Source: Cellulomonas sp. Y8 | GTDB lineage: Bacteria; Actinomycetota; Actinomycetes; Actinomycetales; Cellulomonadaceae | Assembly: GCF_008033115.1 (NCBI RefSeq) | Contig: NZ_CP041203.1 | Location: forward strand, 3,410,001 to 3,474,000 | Direction: 5' to 3' | Length of the DNA stretch: 64,000 nucleotides | Shown: positions 19,922 through 30,462 of the stretch, in pieces | How positions within the stretch are numbered: the first letter of the stretch is position 1 | How the letters are laid out: the number at the start of each line of letters is the position of its first letter | Translations under genes and position numbers: made by a program | Notes under the pieces: generated by a model | Told to the model about the DNA's origin: nothing | Databases searched by the model: none | What the model saw: the letters and a program-made list of their open reading frames with translations, nothing else

Positions 19922-21784
19922 GTGAGTCGTCCTCTCCGCTCTCGTACCTCGACCCACGGCCGCAACATGGCCGGCGCCCGCGCCCTGTGGCGCGCCACCG
20001 GCATGGGGTCCGAGGACTTCGGCAAGCCGATCATCGCGATCGCGAACTCGTACACGCAGTTCGTCCCGGGCCACGTGCACCTCAAGGACATGGGCGACCT
20101 CGTCGCGTCGGCGATCCAGGAGGCCGGCGGCGTCGCCAAGGAGTTCAACACCATCGCGGTCGACGACGGCATCGCGATGGGCCACGCCGGCATGCTCTAC
20201 TCGCTGCCCAGCCGCGACCTGATCGCCGACTCGGTCGAGTACATGGTCCAGGCGCACTGCGCCGACGCCCTGGTGTGCATCTCGAACTGCGACAAGATCA
20301 CGCCGGGCATGCTCAACGCGGCGCTGCGGCTGAACATCCCGGTGATCTTCGTGTCCGGCGGCCCCATGGAGGCCGGCAAGGCCGTGATCGCGGACGGCGT
20401 CGCGAAGACGCACCTCAACCTCATCAACGCGATCAACTACTCGGCGGACGACAACGTCTCCGACCAGGCGCTGGCCACGGTCGAGGAGAACGCCTGCCCG
20501 ACCTGCGGCTCCTGCTCCGGCATGTTCACCGCCAACTCGATGAACTGCCTGACCGAGGCGCTCGGCCTGTCGCTGCCGGGCAACGGCTCGACGCTCGCCA
20601 CGCACGCCGCCCGCAAGGAGCTGTTCCTCGAGGCCGGCCGCACGATCGTCGACCTGGCCCGCCGGTACTACGACGACGAGGACGACACCGCGGCGCCCCG
20701 CGGCATCGCGACCCGAGCCGCGTTCGCCAACGCCATGGCGCTCGACGTCGCGATGGGGGGCTCGACCAACACGGTGCTGCACGTGCTCGCCGCGGCGCAG
20801 GAGGCCGAGGTCGACTTCACGCTCGAGGACATCGACGCGATCAGCCGCCGGGTGCCCTGCCTGGCCAAGGTCGCGCCGAACCACCCGGACTACCACATGG
20901 AGGACGTGCACCGGGCGGGCGGCATCCCCGCGCTGCTCGGCGAGCTCGACCGCGGTGGCCTGCTCGACCACGACGTGACCAGCGTGCACACGCCGACGCT
21001 GCGCGCGTGGCTGGACGACTGGGACGTGCGCGGCGGCAAGGCCACCGAGCGCGCCACCGCCCTGTTCCACGCGGCCCCCGGCGGCGTCCGCACCACGCAG
21101 GCGTTCTCGACGTCGAACGTGTGGGAGTCCCTCGACACCGACGGCGCGGGCGGCTGCATCCGCGACGTCGCGCACGCCTACACCGTCGAGGGCGGCCTGG
21201 CGGTGCTCCGCGGCAACCTCGCCGAGGACGGCGCCATCATCAAGACCGCCGGGATCGACCCGGACGTGTTCCACTTCGTCGGCCGCGCGCTGGTGTGCGA
21301 GTCGCAGGACGAGGCCGTCGACAAGATCCTGCGCAAGGAGGTCGAGCCGGGCCACGTCGTCGTCGTGCGCTACGAGGGCCCGTCCGGCGGCCCCGGCATG
21401 CAGGAGATGCTCTACCCGACGTCGTTCATCAAGGGCCGCGGCCTGGGCAAGGTGTGCGCGCTCATCACCGACGGCCGGTTCTCCGGCGGGTCGAGCGGCA
21501 TCTCGGTCGGCCACATCAGCCCCGAGGCGGCCGCGGGCGGCACGATCGGCCTGATCGAGGACGGCGACGAGATCGAGATCGACGTCGAGACCCGTCTCAT
21601 CCGGGTCAACGTGCCCGACGAGGTGCTGGCCGACCGCCGGGCCAAGATGGAGGCGCGCGAGAACCCGTGGCAGCCGGTCGACCGCGACCGCTACGTGTCC
21701 CCGGCGCTCCAGGCGTACGCCGCGATGGCGACCAGCGCCGACCGCGGCGCGGTCCGCGACGTGAGCCGCCTCCGGCGCGGCTGA
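19922..21784 (+). CDS. ilvD: dihydroxy-acid dehydratase, E. coli-like long type
   Basis: A 620-residue Fe-S dehydratase that makes the 2-keto acids of valine and isoleucine synthesis. It follows the E. coli/Corynebacterium pattern closely: [31 protein letters not shown] and [21 protein letters not shown]. coli IlvD is the oxygen-labile [4Fe-4S] form, and the ligand cysteines in NCDK and CGSCSG are present. The GTG start has an AAGGAG ribosome-binding site. It is followed by a second, different ilvD. Confidence 0.93.
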   Translation: MSRPLRSRTSTHGRNMAGARALWRATGMGSEDFGKPIIAIANSYTQFVPGHVHLKDMGDLVASAIQEAGGVAKEFNTIAVDDGIAMGHAGMLYSLPSRDLIADSVEYMVQAHCADALVCISNCDKITPGMLNAALRLNIPVIFVSGGPMEAGKAVIADGVAKTHLNLINAINYSADDNVSDQALATVEENACPTCGSCSGMFTANSMNCLTEALGLSLPGNGSTLATHAARKELFLEAGRTIVDLARRYYDDEDDTAAPRGIATRAAFANAMALDVAMGGSTNTVLHVLAAAQEAEVDFTLEDIDAISRRVPCLAKVAPNHPDYHMEDVHRAGGIPALLGELDRGGLLDHDVTSVHTPTLRAWLDDWDVRGGKATERATALFHAAPGGVRTTQAFSTSNVWESLDTDGAGGCIRDVAHAYTVEGGLAVLRGNLAEDGAIIKTAGIDPDVFHFVGRALVCESQDEAVDKILRKEVEPGHVVVVRYEGPSGGPGMQEMLYPTSFIKGRGLGKVCALITDGRFSGGSSGISVGHISPEAAAGGTIGLIEDGDEIEIDVETRLIRVNVPDEVLADRRAKMEARENPWQPVDRDRYVSPALQAYAAMATSADRGAVRDVSRLRRG

Positions 21785-21862
21785 CGCAGGACCACCCGAG
21801 CGCCGCGCGGCGCGCCCCGGCACGTCAGGGCGCGTCGCGCCGCGCGCGCCTACAGTCGGCAC

Positions 21863-23578
21863 ATGACGACCACGGGCGGGAACACCCCGGACATCGACAT
21901 CAAGCCGCGCTCCCGGCAGGTGACCGACGGCATCGAGGCCACGGCGTCGCGCGGCATGCTCCGCGCCGTCGGGCTCGGCGACGACGACTGGGTGAAGCCC
22001 CAGATCGGCGTCGCGAGCTCCTGGAACGAGATCACGCCCTGCAACCTGTCGCTGCAGCGGCTGGCGCAGGCCGTGAAGAGCGGCGTGCACGCCGGCGGCG
22101 GCTACCCGCTGGAGTTCGGCACCATCTCGGTGTCGGACGGCATCTCGATGGGCCACGAGGGGATGCACTTCTCGCTGGTGAGCCGCGACATCATCGCGGA
22201 CAGCGTCGAGACGGTGATGCAGGCCGAGCGGCTGGACGGTTCCGTGCTGCTGGCCGGCTGCGACAAGTCGCTCCCCGGCATGCTGATGGCGGCCGCGCGC
22301 CTCGACCTGTCCAGCGTGTTCCTCTACGCCGGTTCGATCATGCCGGGCTGGGTGAAGCTCGAGGACGGCACCGAGAAGGACGTCACGCTGATCGACGCGT
22401 TCGAGGCGGTCGGCGCGTGCGCCCGCGGCCTGATGTCGAAGGGCGACCTGGACCGCATCGAGCGCGCCATCTGCCCGGGCGAGGGCGCCTGCGGCGGCAT
22501 GTACACCGCGAACACGATGGCCTCGGTGGCCGAGGCGATGGGCATGTCCCTGCCGGGCTCCGCCGCCCCGCCCAGCGCGGACCGCCGCCGGGACAACTTC
22601 GCGATGCGCTCCGGCGAGGCCGTCGTCGAGCTGCTGCGCAAGGGCATCACCGCGCGGCAGATCATGACCAAGGAGGCGTTCGAGAACGCGATCGCCGTGG
22701 TCATGGCGTTCGGCGGCTCGACGAACGCCGTGCTGCACCTGCTGGCCATCGCGCACGAGGCCGAGGTCGACCTGACCCTGGACGACTTCAAGCGCGTCGC
22801 CGCGAAGGTCCCGCACCTGGGCGACCTCAAGCCGTTCGGCCGGTACGTCATGGCCGACGTCGACCGCATCGGCGGCGTCCCGGTGATCATGAAGGCGCTG
22901 CTCGACGCCGGCCTGATCCACGGCGACTGCCTCACGGTCACCGGCAAGACCGTCGCGGAGAACCTCGCCGACGTCGCCCCGCCCGACCCGGACGGCAAGA
23001 TCCTGCGCGCGCTGGACAACCCGATCCACCACACCGGCGGCATCACGATCCTCGACGGCTCGCTGGCCCCGGAGGGCGCCGTGGTGAAGTCGGCCGGCTT
23101 CGACACCGACGTGTTCGAGGGCACCGCCCGGGTGTTCGAGCGTGAGCGCGCCGCCCTGGACGCGCTGGAGGACGGCACCATCACGGCCGGCGACGTCGTC
23201 GTCATCCGGTACGAGGGCCCCAAGGGTGGCCCGGGCATGCGCGAGATGCTCGCGATCACCGGCGCGATCAAGGGCGCCGGGCTCGGCAAGGACGTGCTGC
23301 TGCTCACCGACGGCCGGTTCTCCGGCGGCACGACCGGCCTGTGCGTCGGGCACGTCGCGCCCGAGGCGGTGGACGCGGGCCCGATCGCGTTCGTGCGGGA
23401 CGGCGACCGGATCCGGCTCGACGTCGCCAACGCGACGCTCGACCTGCTGGTGCCCGAGGAGGAGCTCGCCGCCCGCCGGGTCGGCTGGGGCCCGCTGCCC
23501 CCGCGGTACACCCGCGGCGTGCTGGCGAAGTACGCGAAGCTCGTGCAGTCGGCGTCGACGGGGGCGGTGCTGATCTGA
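21863..23578 (+). CDS. ilvD: dihydroxy-acid dehydratase, short type
   Basis: A 571-residue paralog of the preceding gene but of a distinct subgroup: [32 protein letters not shown] and [14 protein letters not shown]. The three cysteines match the [2Fe-2S] type described from mycobacteria and plants, which is more stable to oxygen. It has its own promoter-like TACAGT eight bases before the ATG, so it may be expressed apart from the first copy. Both can be active; which one supports growth cannot be read from the sequence. Confidence 0.93.
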   Translation: MTTTGGNTPDIDIKPRSRQVTDGIEATASRGMLRAVGLGDDDWVKPQIGVASSWNEITPCNLSLQRLAQAVKSGVHAGGGYPLEFGTISVSDGISMGHEGMHFSLVSRDIIADSVETVMQAERLDGSVLLAGCDKSLPGMLMAAARLDLSSVFLYAGSIMPGWVKLEDGTEKDVTLIDAFEAVGACARGLMSKGDLDRIERAICPGEGACGGMYTANTMASVAEAMGMSLPGSAAPPSADRRRDNFAMRSGEAVVELLRKGITARQIMTKEAFENAIAVVMAFGGSTNAVLHLLAIAHEAEVDLTLDDFKRVAAKVPHLGDLKPFGRYVMADVDRIGGVPVIMKALLDAGLIHGDCLTVTGKTVAENLADVAPPDPDGKILRALDNPIHHTGGITILDGSLAPEGAVVKSAGFDTDVFEGTARVFERERAALDALEDGTITAGDVVVIRYEGPKGGPGMREMLAITGAIKGAGLGKDVLLLTDGRFSGGTTGLCVGHVAPEAVDAGPIAFVRDGDRIRLDVANATLDLLVPEEELAARRVGWGPLPPRYTRGVLAKYAKLVQSASTGAVLI

Positions 23579-23692
23579 GGCCCGACCGGGCCGACGGCGC
23601 TGATCTGCGCGAACGGCCTCCCGGCACCGGGCCCGCCCGCTAGGGTCGCGTCGGGGCACCGGACGGGTGCCCCGACGCAACGGGGGGCGAGC

Positions 23693-24688
23693 GTGACGAC
23701 GGAGCCGGCGCCGGCGGGGACCACCGCCGTGAGCACCCGCGGCCTGCGGAAGACCTACCGGCACCGCGGCCGGCAGGTCGTCGCGGTGGGCGGCCTCGAC
23801 CTGGACGTGCCGCTCGGCGGCGTGCACGGGTTCCTGGGCCCGAACGGCGCGGGCAAGACGACGACGATCCGGATGCTGCTCGGGCTCATCCGGCCGGACT
23901 CGGGCGTCGTGCGCGTCCTCGACCGTCCCGTCCCCGCGGCGCTGCCCGAGGTCGTCGCCCGGGTCGGTGCGATCGTCGAGTCGCCGAAGTTCTTCCCGGC
24001 GTTCTCCGGGCGGCGGAACCTCGAGCTGCTCGCCGCGGCGATCGGGGCGCCCGCCGCCCAGGTCGACCGGGTGCTCGCCGACGTCGGCCTCGCGGACCGG
24101 GCGTCGAGCGCGTTCCGCACCTACTCGCTGGGCATGAAGCAGCGGCTGGCGATCGCGTCCACGCTGCTCAAGGACCCCGAGCTGGTGATCTTCGACGAGC
24201 CCACGAACGGCCTCGACCCCGCCGGCATCCACGAGGTGCGGCAGACGATGCGGGAGCTCGCGGCGGCGGGGAAGACGGTCCTGGTGTCGAGCCACATCCT
24301 CGCCGAGGTGCAGCAGGTGGCCGACACCGTGTCGATCGTGACGCAGGGCCGCCTCGTCGCGGGCGGCCGGGTCGAGGACCTGCTGGCCGCGGCGGGCGCG
24401 GGGGAGGCCCGCGTGGGCGTGGAGCGTCCCGCCGAGGCCGCGGCGGTGCTCGGCGAGCGCGGCTGGGCGGTGCGGCCCGACGGCGCGGGCGGGCTGCTCG
24501 TCGCCGGCGCCGCGCCCGCGGAGATCACGCGGGCGCTGGCCGACCACGGGCTGTACCTGCACGAGCTCGCGCCGAGCCGCGCCGACCTGGAGCAGGTGTT
24601 CCTCGCCCTGACCGGCACGGGCGCGGACGGCACCGCCGCCGCGCACCAGGGCCGGCCGGCGCCGCACGGACGGCGGGTCCGCGCGTGA
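23693..24688 (+). CDS. ABC transporter ATP-binding protein
   Basis: A 331-residue ATPase with Walker A GPNGAGKTTT (about residue 50), signature SLGMKQRLAIA and Walker B LVIFDEPTNGLDPAG, followed by the switch histidine in SSHILAEV. The C-terminal 100 residues are the DUF4162-like tail of drug or lipid exporters. It is coupled by a 4-base overlap to the permease gene, so the pair forms one exporter. The substrate is unknown. Confidence 0.93.
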   Translation: MTTEPAPAGTTAVSTRGLRKTYRHRGRQVVAVGGLDLDVPLGGVHGFLGPNGAGKTTTIRMLLGLIRPDSGVVRVLDRPVPAALPEVVARVGAIVESPKFFPAFSGRRNLELLAAAIGAPAAQVDRVLADVGLADRASSAFRTYSLGMKQRLAIASTLLKDPELVIFDEPTNGLDPAGIHEVRQTMRELAAAGKTVLVSSHILAEVQQVADTVSIVTQGRLVAGGRVEDLLAAAGAGEARVGVERPAEAAAVLGERGWAVRPDGAGGLLVAGAAPAEITRALADHGLYLHELAPSRADLEQVFLALTGTGADGTAAAHQGRPAPHGRRVRA

Positions 24689-25761
24689 GCGCCCCGCAGG
24701 GCACCGTGCGCGCCGCTGACGCGCGCACCGCCACCGGCACCGGGCGCGCCGCCTCCGGCCCGGCGCGCGGCAGGCTGGTGCGGGTCGAGGCGCGCCGGTT
24801 CCGCTACCGCGCGGCCACCCGGTGGCTGGCGCTGCTCGCGGTCGTCGCGGCGCTCGTGGTCGTCGCGAGCGTGTTCGCCGCGGCCCGGCCCCCGTCGGAG
24901 CGCGCGATCGCGGACGCGGAGCAGCAGCTCGCGTTCGCGCAGGACGACTGGGCGGAGAACGGCGAGCAGTACGTGACCGAGTGCCGCGAGGGCGAGGCCC
25001 TCGCGCAGGAGACGGACCCCGGCGCGGACTGGGCCTGCGACGACATGGAGCCCCGCCTCGACGCGTACCTGCCGCTCCAGCCGACGCTCGCGGACTCGGG
25101 CCCCGGCTGGGTGTCGGGGGTGACGACCTTCCTGATCCTGCTCGCCTTCGCGTCGGGGGTGACGTTCGTGACCGCCGAGATCGGCTCGGGGGCGCTCGGC
25201 ACCTGGCTGACGTTCGTCCCCCGGCGCGGCCGGGTCTACGCGAGCAAGGTCACCGTCGCCGCGGCCGGAGTGCTGGTGCCGACGGCGGCGGCGCTCGCGC
25301 TCACCGTCGGCGGCGCGTGGGTCGCGGCGTCCGTGCACGACGCCGTGGGTGAGCTCACCGCCGTGTGGTGGACCGACCTCGGCTGGCAGGTGCTCCGGGC
25401 GCTGGCGGCCGCCGCGGCGCTCGGGGCGGTGGGTGCCGCCCTCGGCTTCCTGCTGCGCAGCGCGGCCGGGGCGCTCGGGCTCGGCATCGGCTGGCTGCTG
25501 CTGGTCGACGGCGTGCTGGCCGGCCTGCTCCCGGCGCTGTCCCCCTGGACCGTGCGCTCGTCGCTGCGCGCCTGGCTGGAGGGCGGCCTGACCTACTGGG
25601 TCAGCGTGCCCTGCGCGCCGCTCGACGGCGTCCCGCAGGCCGGGATGTGCACGGCCGAGCGGACCGTGTCGATGCTGCACGGCGGGCTGCTGCTCGGGGT
25701 GGTCACGGTGGTGCTGGTGTCGCTCGGCGCGCTCGCGTTCCGGCGCGGTGACGTGGACTGA
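24685..25761 (+). CDS. ABC transporter permease
   Basis: A 358-residue membrane protein with about six helices (first at residues 49-72, then a 75-residue extracytoplasmic loop with two cysteines, then five more). The loop-rich ABC-2 layout and the overlap with the ATPase gene support an export role. The segment FASGVTFVTAEIGSGALGTW is typical of ABC-2 permeases. The substrate is unknown. Confidence 0.88.
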   Translation: MSAPQGTVRAADARTATGTGRAASGPARGRLVRVEARRFRYRAATRWLALLAVVAALVVVASVFAAARPPSERAIADAEQQLAFAQDDWAENGEQYVTECREGEALAQETDPGADWACDDMEPRLDAYLPLQPTLADSGPGWVSGVTTFLILLAFASGVTFVTAEIGSGALGTWLTFVPRRGRVYASKVTVAAAGVLVPTAAALALTVGGAWVAASVHDAVGELTAVWWTDLGWQVLRALAAAAALGAVGAALGFLLRSAAGALGLGIGWLLLVDGVLAGLLPALSPWTVRSSLRAWLEGGLTYWVSVPCAPLDGVPQAGMCTAERTVSMLHGGLLLGVVTVVLVSLGALAFRRGDVD

Positions 25762-25802
25762 CGTCGGCTGCGCGCCGCCGCGCCGCGTGCCAGGGTGGAC
25801 GC

Positions 25803-27524
25803 ATGGCATGGACCGTCGAAGATGCGCCGTGGTGGACCCGAGCCGTCGTCTACCAGATCTACCCGAGGTCGTTCCAGGACTCCGACGGCGACGGCGTCGG
25901 CGACCTGCGCGGGATCATCTCCCGGCTCGACCACCTGAGCGCCCTGGGCGTCGACGTGGTGTGGCTGTCGCCGATCTACCGCTCGCCCCAGGACGACAAC
26001 GGGTACGACATCAGCGACTACCAGGACGTCGACCCGTCGTTCGGCACGCTCGCGGACCTGGACGAGCTCATCGCCGGGCTGCACGCGCGGGGCATGAAGC
26101 TGCTCATGGACCTGGTGGTCAACCACACGTCCGACGAGCACCCGTGGTTCCTGGAGAGCCGGAGCGGCCCGGCGAGCCCGAAGCGGGACTGGTACTGGTG
26201 GCGGCCGCCGCGCGACGGCATGGCGCCGGGGCAGCCCGGCGCGGAGCCGACCAACTGGCACTCGTTCTTCTCCGGCTCGACCTGGGAGCTGGACGACGCG
26301 TCCGGCGAGTACTACCTGCACCTGTTCAGCCGGAAGCAGCCCGACCTCAACTGGGAGAACCCGGAGGTCCGGCAGGCCGTCTACGCGATGATGCACTGGT
26401 GGCTGGACCGCGGGGTCGACGGCTTCCGGATGGACGTCATCAACCTCATCTCGAAGGACACCGCGCTCCCGGACGGGCCGGTGGTCGCGGGGGTGTGGGG
26501 CGATGGCAGCGCGCACTACACGGACGGCCCGCGGGTGCACGAGTACCTGCACGAGATGCACCGCGAGGTGTTCGAGGGCCGGGCGGACCGGCTGCTGACC
26601 GTGGGGGAGACCCCGGGCGTCACGCTGGAGGAGGCGCGGAAGTACACCGACCCCGACCGGCGCGAGGTCGACATGGTGTTCCAGTTCGAGCACGTCGGCC
26701 TGGACCACGGCCCCGGGGGCAAGTTCGACCCGAGGCCGCTGCGGCTGACCGACCTCAAGGCGACGTTCGGGCGCTGGCAGGCGGGGCTCGCGGACGCGGG
26801 CTGGAACAGCCTGTACTGGGACAACCACGACCAGCCGCGCGTGGTGTCCCGGTTCGGCGACGACGGGAAGCACCGCCGGGAGTCGGCGAAGGCCCTCGCG
26901 ACGCTGCTCCACCTGCACCGCGGGACGCCGTACGTCTACCAGGGCGAGGAGCTCGGGATGACGAACGCGCACTTCACGCGGTTCGACCAGTACCGGGACA
27001 TCGAGTCGGTCAACCACGTCGCCCAGGCCCGCACGCTCGCGTCGGCGACGGACGAGCAGCTGCTCGCGGGCCTGGCGGCGATGAGCCGGGACAACGCGCG
27101 CACGCCGGTGCAGTGGGACGACTCGCCGCAGGCGGGGTTCACCACCGGGACCCCGTGGCTCGCGGTGAACCCGAACCACGTCGAGATCAACGCGGCCGCC
27201 GAGCGCGCCGACCCGGGGTCGGTGTTCCACCACCACCGCCGGCTGATCGAGCTCCGGCACGCCGACCCGGTCGTGGCGCTCGGCGACTTCACGATGCTGC
27301 TGCCCGAGGACGAGCAGGTGTACGCGTACACCCGCGAGCTCGACGGCGACGCGCTGCTGGTCGTCGTGAACGTGTCGGGGGAGGAGCGGGTCGTCGACCT
27401 CGGGGACGCCTGGCCGCTCGCGGACGACGGCGGCTGGGGCGACCTGGTGCTCGGGACGCACGCCGACGCCGGGGAGCCGACGACGCTGCGGCCGTGGGAG
27501 GCCCGGGTGGTGCGGCGGGCGTGA
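25803..27524 (+). CDS. alpha-glucosidase / oligo-1,6-glucosidase (GH13)
   Basis: A 573-residue cytoplasmic glycoside hydrolase. The barrel begins WWTRAVVYQIYPRSFQDS. Catalytic residues are Asp211 (FRMDV, nucleophile), Glu269 (GETPG, acid/base) and Asp343 (DNHDQPR). No signal peptide is seen. It hydrolyses alpha-linked glucosyl oligosaccharides or trehalose-like substrates; the GH13 subfamily cannot be fixed by eye. No sugar transporter is adjacent. It converges on the lipoprotein gene with a hairpin between. Confidence 0.92.
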   Translation: MAWTVEDAPWWTRAVVYQIYPRSFQDSDGDGVGDLRGIISRLDHLSALGVDVVWLSPIYRSPQDDNGYDISDYQDVDPSFGTLADLDELIAGLHARGMKLLMDLVVNHTSDEHPWFLESRSGPASPKRDWYWWRPPRDGMAPGQPGAEPTNWHSFFSGSTWELDDASGEYYLHLFSRKQPDLNWENPEVRQAVYAMMHWWLDRGVDGFRMDVINLISKDTALPDGPVVAGVWGDGSAHYTDGPRVHEYLHEMHREVFEGRADRLLTVGETPGVTLEEARKYTDPDRREVDMVFQFEHVGLDHGPGGKFDPRPLRLTDLKATFGRWQAGLADAGWNSLYWDNHDQPRVVSRFGDDGKHRRESAKALATLLHLHRGTPYVYQGEELGMTNAHFTRFDQYRDIESVNHVAQARTLASATDEQLLAGLAAMSRDNARTPVQWDDSPQAGFTTGTPWLAVNPNHVEINAAAERADPGSVFHHHRRLIELRHADPVVALGDFTMLLPEDEQVYAYTRELDGDALLVVVNVSGEERVVDLGDAWPLADDGGWGDLVLGTHADAGEPTTLRPWEARVVRRA

Positions 27525-27533
27525 GCCCGCCGC
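27512..27533. terminator. hairpin at the GH13 / lipoprotein convergence
   Basis: GCGGCGGGC (27512-27520) and its exact inverse at 27525-27533 enclose a 4-base loop that contains the stop codon. It can serve both convergent genes. Confidence 0.6.
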
Positions 27534-27539
27534 CTCCCG

Positions 27540-28211
27540 TCACTGCTGGACGTCGACCACCACGCGCACCGGGTCGGGGAGCAGGTAGGCCCGGAACGGG
27601 CGCGGCTCGCCGGTCACGCCCACGAACGCCTGGGTCTGCGCCTCGAACGTGCCGAGCAGCACGGCCTCGGTGACCGCCGTGGTGCCGGCGGCGGTGACCG
27701 GCTCCCGCAGCGGGAACTCGGTCTGGCCGGTGTCGTGCGGGTACGCGGTCCCGGTGAGGACGACCTGCAGCGGGCTGTCGCCGGCGACGTCGACGGTCTC
27801 GCCGGTCGGGTCCTCGACGGCCGCGTCGACGTACTCGACGCGCCAGCCGGGCGTCCCGGTCCCGCCGAGCTCGAAGACGACGCGGTCGTAGCCGGCGTGG
27901 TGGCCGACGCGCACGTCGGTGACGGTGAGGGTCGCGTCGGCGGACGGGTCCGTGGTGTCGGGGGCCGTGTCCGCCGGGAACGGCGGCGCGGCGTCGTCGG
28001 CCTGCGCGTCGTCCGGCCGGGTGCCCCCGGTGGGCGAGGCGGACGGGGCGGGCGTGGCGGTCGTCGTGGCGGCGGGCGCGGACGGGGATGCGCCGGTGGT
28101 CGCCGGGTCGCCCGCCGTGCCGTCGCCCGAACCGCACGCGGCGACCAGGGCGAGCGCCAGGACGGCGGCGCCGGCGGGCAGCGTGCGGCCGGCGGTGCGG
28201 GTTCGCGTCAT
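27540..28211 (-). CDS. lipoprotein with AMIN-like domain
   Basis: A protein of about 223 residues. A twin-basic start and hydrophobic stretch end in the lipobox LVAAC, so the mature lipid anchor is about Cys26. A Thr/Pro/Ser-rich linker of about 60 residues follows. The folded domain (VTDVRVGHHAGYDRVVFEL onward, ending RPFRAYLLPDPVRVVVDV) matches the AMIN-like beta domain of actinobacterial surface lipoproteins. It may bind cell-wall polymers (family-level idea). The ATG at 28211 is preferred; an in-frame GTG at 28217 adds two residues. Confidence 0.8.
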   Translation of the reverse strand: MTRTRTAGRTLPAGAAVLALALVAACGSGDGTAGDPATTGASPSAPAATTTATPAPSASPTGGTRPDDAQADDAAPPFPADTAPDTTDPSADATLTVTDVRVGHHAGYDRVVFELGGTGTPGWRVEYVDAAVEDPTGETVDVAGDSPLQVVLTGTAYPHDTGQTEFPLREPVTAAGTTAVTEAVLLGTFEAQTQAFVGVTGEPRPFRAYLLPDPVRVVVDVQQ

Positions 28212-28356
28212 GCGCACGAGGCTAGGAGCCGCGCACCCGACGCGCCGGGACGCGGGCGGCGCGGCCGGTCACGACTCGGTACCGATCATCTGCTGGACTC
28301 GTGCACCACGATGTGAGACGGACCAGGGCGGGCGTGACACCGCACGACGCGCGGCG

Positions 28357-28362
28357 TAGTGT
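28357..28362 (+). promoter_or_regulatory. -10 box TAGTGT of the ilvBNC leader
   Basis: TAGTGT sits eight bases before the leader-peptide ATG at 28371, predicting that the leader is translated from the very 5' end of the mRNA. Confidence 0.5.
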
Positions 28363-28370
28363 CACGTGCC

Positions 28371-28418
28371 ATGCGGACGAACCTCCTCCTCGTAGTACTT
28401 CCCGAGCGCGCCGGCTGA
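28371..28418 (+). CDS. ilvBNC leader peptide
   Basis: A 15-residue peptide, MRTNLLLVVLPERAG, with six branched-chain codons in a row (CTC CTC CTC GTA GTA CTT). GTA and CTT are rare in this genome, which would sharpen stalling. Such leaders control ilvBNC in Corynebacterium and Streptomyces: ribosome stalling when leucine or valine is short prevents terminator formation. The terminator follows at 28450. This is too short for normal gene finders. Confidence 0.85.
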   Translation: MRTNLLLVVLPERAG

Positions 28419-28449
28419 CGCCACGCACGGAAGGCATCGCCCGCGCGCA

Positions 28450-28490
28450 CCCCTCGACCGACCCGGCTCCCCGGGCCCGAGGGGTTTTTT
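28450..28490 (+). terminator. ilvBNC attenuator (terminator with T6)
   Basis: CCCCTCG (28450-28456) pairs with CGAGGGG (28478-28484), with further CCCGG/CCGGG pairing inside, followed by six T residues. T-runs are rare in this window, so this is a strong intrinsic terminator. It lies between the leader peptide and ilvB. Confidence 0.88.
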
Positions 28491-28574
28491 CGTGCCGGCG
28501 AGGCATCGCGCGGCACCCACGCGGCCCCGGCCGCAGCAGCACCCGCTCCACCCGCACAGACGCAGGAGACACCG

Positions 28575-30452
28575 ATGGTCCAGGGCCCCCACCCGGCACC
28601 GCCCCGCAGGGCGGCCGCGGCCGCAGCGCCCGCCGGCGCCACCGAGGCGCGCGAGCCGGCGCGTCTCGCCGCACCCGCCGCGCAGCCGCGCCCCGTCGTC
28701 ACCGAGCAGGTCACCGGCGCGAAGTCGATCGTCCGCTCGCTCGAGGAGGCCGGCGCCGAGGTCGTCTTCGGCATCCCCGGCGGCGCGATCCTGCCGACGT
28801 ACGACCCGCTGATGGACTCCACCCGGCTCCGGCACATCCTCGTGCGGCACGAGCAGGGCGGCGGCCACGCGGCGACCGGCTACGCCCAGGCCACCGGCAA
28901 GGTCGGTGTCACGATGGCGACCTCGGGCCCGGGCGCGACCAACCTGGTGACCCCGATCGCCGACGCGAACATGGACTCGATCCCGCTGGTCGCGATCACC
29001 GGCCAGGTCGGCGCGTCGCTGATCGGCACGGACGCGTTCCAGGAGGCCGACATCGTCGGCATCACGCTGCCGATCACCAAGCACAACTTCCTGGTGACCG
29101 ACCCGGACGACATCCCGCGGACGATCGCCGAGGCGTTCCACATCGCGTCGACCGGCCGCCCGGGCCCGGTGCTCGTGGACATCGCCAAGTCGGCGATGCA
29201 GACCGACACCACGTTCACCTGGCCGCAGCAGCTGGACCTGCCGGGCTACCACCCGGTGACCAAGCCGCACGGCAAGCAGATCCGCGAGGCCGCCCGGCTG
29301 CTGGCGACGGCCCGCCGCCCGGTGCTGATGGTCGGCGGCGGCGTGATCCGCTCCGGCGCGTCCGCCGAGCTGCGCCGCCTGGTCGACGAGTCCGGCGCCG
29401 CCGTGGTGACCACGCTGATGGCCCGCGGCGCGCTGCCCGACACCCACCCGCAGCACCTCGGCATGCCCGGCATGCACGGCACGGTGGCCGCGGTCGCCGC
29501 GCTGCAGAAGGCCGACCTGGTCGTGGCGCTCGGCGCGCGGTTCGACGACCGGGTGACCGGCAAGCTGTCGTCGTTCGCCCCGAACGCGACGATCGTGCAC
29601 GCCGACATCGACCCCGCGGAGATCGGCAAGAACCGCGCGGCGGACGTGCCGATCGTCGGCGACCTGCGCGAGGTCATCGCGGACCTGCTGCCGGAGCTCG
29701 CCCGCGAGCAGGTGCAGCACGGCAAGCCGGACCTCGAGGCCTGGTGGCAGCAGATCGACTCCTGGCGCGAGACCTTCCCGCTGGGCTACGACGAGCCGAC
29801 CGACGGCCACCTGGCGCCGCAGCACGTCATCTCCCGGATCGGCGAGCTGTCCGGCCCGGAGTCGATCTTCGTGTCCGGCGTGGGCCAGCACCAGATGTGG
29901 GCCGCGCAGTTCATCAAGTACCAGCGGCCGAACTCCTGGCTGAACTCCGGCGGCCTCGGGACGATGGGCTTCTCGGTGCCTGCCGCGATGGGCGCGAAGG
30001 TCGGCGCCCCTGACCGCACGGTCTGGGCGATCGACGGCGACGGCTGCTTCCAGATGACCAACCAGGAGCTCGCCACCTGCACGATCAACGAGATCCCGAT
30101 CAAGGTCGCGGTGATCAACAACTCCTCGCTGGGCATGGTCCGGCAGTGGCAGACGCTGTTCTACGAGTCCCGGTACTCGAACACCGACCTGCACACCGGC
30201 CACGGCACCATCCACGTCCCCGACTTCGTGAAGCTCGCCGACGCCTACGGCGCGGTCGGCCTGCGCTGCGAGACCACCGCCGACGTGGACGCCACGATCA
30301 AGCGCGCGATGGAGATCGACGACCAGCCCGTCGTCGTGGACTTCACGGTGTCGCGCGACTCGATGGTGTGGCCGATGGTCGCCGCCGGCGTGAGCAACGA
30401 CGACATCCAGTACGCCCGGGGCATCTCCCCGGCGTGGGACCGCGAGGACTGA
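28575..30452 (+). CDS. ilvB: acetolactate synthase large subunit
   Basis: A 625-residue ThDP/FAD enzyme that condenses pyruvate with pyruvate or 2-ketobutyrate, the first common step to valine, leucine and isoleucine. The ThDP-activating glutamate is in [11 protein letters not shown]. The C-terminal ThDP-binding motif begins [17 protein letters not shown] and ends near [12 protein letters not shown]. The first 50 residues are a Pro/Ala-rich extension. It starts 84 bases after the attenuator and is followed by ilvN after 10 bases. Confidence 0.97.
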   Translation: MVQGPHPAPPRRAAAAAAPAGATEAREPARLAAPAAQPRPVVTEQVTGAKSIVRSLEEAGAEVVFGIPGGAILPTYDPLMDSTRLRHILVRHEQGGGHAATGYAQATGKVGVTMATSGPGATNLVTPIADANMDSIPLVAITGQVGASLIGTDAFQEADIVGITLPITKHNFLVTDPDDIPRTIAEAFHIASTGRPGPVLVDIAKSAMQTDTTFTWPQQLDLPGYHPVTKPHGKQIREAARLLATARRPVLMVGGGVIRSGASAELRRLVDESGAAVVTTLMARGALPDTHPQHLGMPGMHGTVAAVAALQKADLVVALGARFDDRVTGKLSSFAPNATIVHADIDPAEIGKNRAADVPIVGDLREVIADLLPELAREQVQHGKPDLEAWWQQIDSWRETFPLGYDEPTDGHLAPQHVISRIGELSGPESIFVSGVGQHQMWAAQFIKYQRPNSWLNSGGLGTMGFSVPAAMGAKVGAPDRTVWAIDGDGCFQMTNQELATCTINEIPIKVAVINNSSLGMVRQWQTLFYESRYSNTDLHTGHGTIHVPDFVKLADAYGAVGLRCETTADVDATIKRAMEIDDQPVVVDFTVSRDSMVWPMVAAGVSNDDIQYARGISPAWDRED

Positions 30453-30462
30453 GGAAGAGAAC

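Noticed and set aside
19052..24667. A 1,871-codon open frame on the minus strand
   Set aside because: It lies opposite ilvD, ilvD and the ABC ATPase gene; the translation is Arg/Ala/Val/His-rich with no recognisable domain, the usual shadow of high third-position G+C.
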